6,802 nt of DNA from Chitinophagaceae bacterium (GTDB lineage: Bacteria; Bacteroidota; Bacteroidia; Chitinophagales; Chitinophagaceae): positions 1-6,802 of the forward strand of contig CANHMN010000094.1 of assembly GCA_947461645.1 (NCBI GenBank), read 5' to 3'. Under the pieces are notes generated by a model, which saw nothing but the letters and a program-made list of their open reading frames with translations, had not been told where the DNA came from and searched no databases. Made by a program: the position numbers and the translations under genes. Within the stretch, counting starts at the first letter, position 1; every line of letters begins with the position of its first letter. This document shows positions 6,305 through 6,802 of the stretch, piece by piece.

Positions 6305-6802
6305 ATGAAGTTCAGTCATTTACACGTACATACCCAGTTTTCTCTGCTTGATGGGGCCGCCTCCATTAAAAGTCTATACAAAAAAGCCAAGGCCGATGGA
6401 ATGCCCGCAGTGGCAATAAGCGACCACGGCAATATGTTTGGTGCCTTTGAATTTGTAAAAGAAGCTTACAAACATACCGACGAAAACGGCAAACCGATGG
6501 TTAAGCCAATTGTAGGTTGCGAATTTTACATTACACAAGACAGAACCCGTAAAACTTTCAGCAAAGAAGAAAAAGATCCCAGGCATCACCAGATTCTTTT
6601 GGCCAAAAATGACGTCGGTTACAGAAACCTGGTAAAACTTACTTCACTCGGGTATATCGAGGGCATGTATTCAAAATATCCACGTATCGATAAACAACTC
6701 ATTCACAAATACCATGAAGGACTAATTGCTACTACATGTTGTTTGGGCGCTTTGGTTCCTCAAACTATTTTAAAGAAAGGTGAGGAAGAAGGTGAAAATG
6801 AA
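6305..6802 (+). CDS. dnaE: DNA polymerase III alpha subunit, N-terminal PHP domain (truncated by window end)
   Basis: The replicative polymerase catalytic subunit; only the first 166 residues are in the window and the frame remains open at the edge. The start MKFSHLHVHTQFSLLDGAA is the diagnostic N-terminus of DnaE, with the PHP-domain H-x-H motif at His7 and His9. SDHGNMFGAFEF follows with Asp40 and His41, then VGCEFYIT with Glu73, HHQILLAKN at 94-102 and NLVKLTSLGYIEG at 109-120. These are metal-site positions of the PHP domain, and those visible are kept. The ATG at 6305 is preceded by an A-rich stretch and no Shine-Dalgarno sequence. The gene is transcribed away from NlpC/P60. Its promoter is not clear; TACTTTTC at 6233-6240 is a near match to the -7 box but lacks a well-placed -33 element. 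Confidence 0.97.
   Translation, partial: MKFSHLHVHTQFSLLDGAASIKSLYKKAKADGMPAVAISDHGNMFGAFEFVKEAYKHTDENGKPMVKPIVGCEFYITQDRTRKTFSKEEKDPRHHQILLAKNDVGYRNLVKLTSLGYIEGMYSKYPRIDKQLIHKYHEGLIATTCCLGALVPQTILKKGEEEGENE

Noticed and set aside
6247..6351. A 34-codon frame overlapping the dnaE start out of frame
   Set aside because: It shares bases with the certain N-terminus of DnaE and its product resembles nothing; random overlap.
6374..6589. Minus-strand open frame across the start of dnaE
   Set aside because: Antisense shadow of the conserved PHP domain, with no supporting motif or promoter.

Overview
The window looks like ordinary chromosome from a member of the Bacteroidota, probably near the Chitinophagales or Sphingobacteriales. 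The reasons are AT-rich intergenic DNA, no Shine-Dalgarno sequences before the genes, a -7 box of the type TAnnTTTG, signal peptides ending just before Q, a lipoprotein with the fibronectin-like domain common in this phylum, and families found mainly there (DUF2851 and the YKSDAD-repeat family). No tRNA, rRNA, CRISPR array, insertion sequence, integrase or phage gene was seen, and all reading frames appear intact.

Layout. Positions 1-1297 (+) hold the body of a secreted lipoprotein with one fibronectin-like domain and seven tandem ~43-residue repeats, probably a seven-bladed beta-propeller. It converges with a minus-strand group at 3391-1320: a predicted outer-membrane beta-barrel protein, lipoyl synthase (lipA), and a small exported protein with six YKSDAD repeats, separated by only 23 and 18 bases and so probably one transcript. 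A 235-base divergent spacer (3392-3626) separates this group from an OsmC-family protein (3627-4034, +). That gene ends four bases from the end of a DUF2851 gene (5301-4039, -). Upstream of DUF2851, on the same strand, is an exported NlpC/P60 cell-wall hydrolase whose real start is very probably a GTG at 6053. A second divergent spacer (about 6054-6304) leads to the N-terminal PHP domain of DNA polymerase III alpha (dnaE, 6305 onward), cut by the window edge.

How the genes fit together. lipA and dnaE are core housekeeping genes; OsmC is a thiol-based peroxide or stress protein; NlpC/P60 acts on peptidoglycan. The remaining genes are envelope or unknown proteins. No defence, secretion or biosynthetic system is assembled here. 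The most interesting items are the YKSDAD-repeat protein (possibly a deeply knotted fold) placed directly behind lipA, the seven-repeat lipoprotein, the unexplained DUF2851 protein, and the corrected start of the NlpC/P60 gene.
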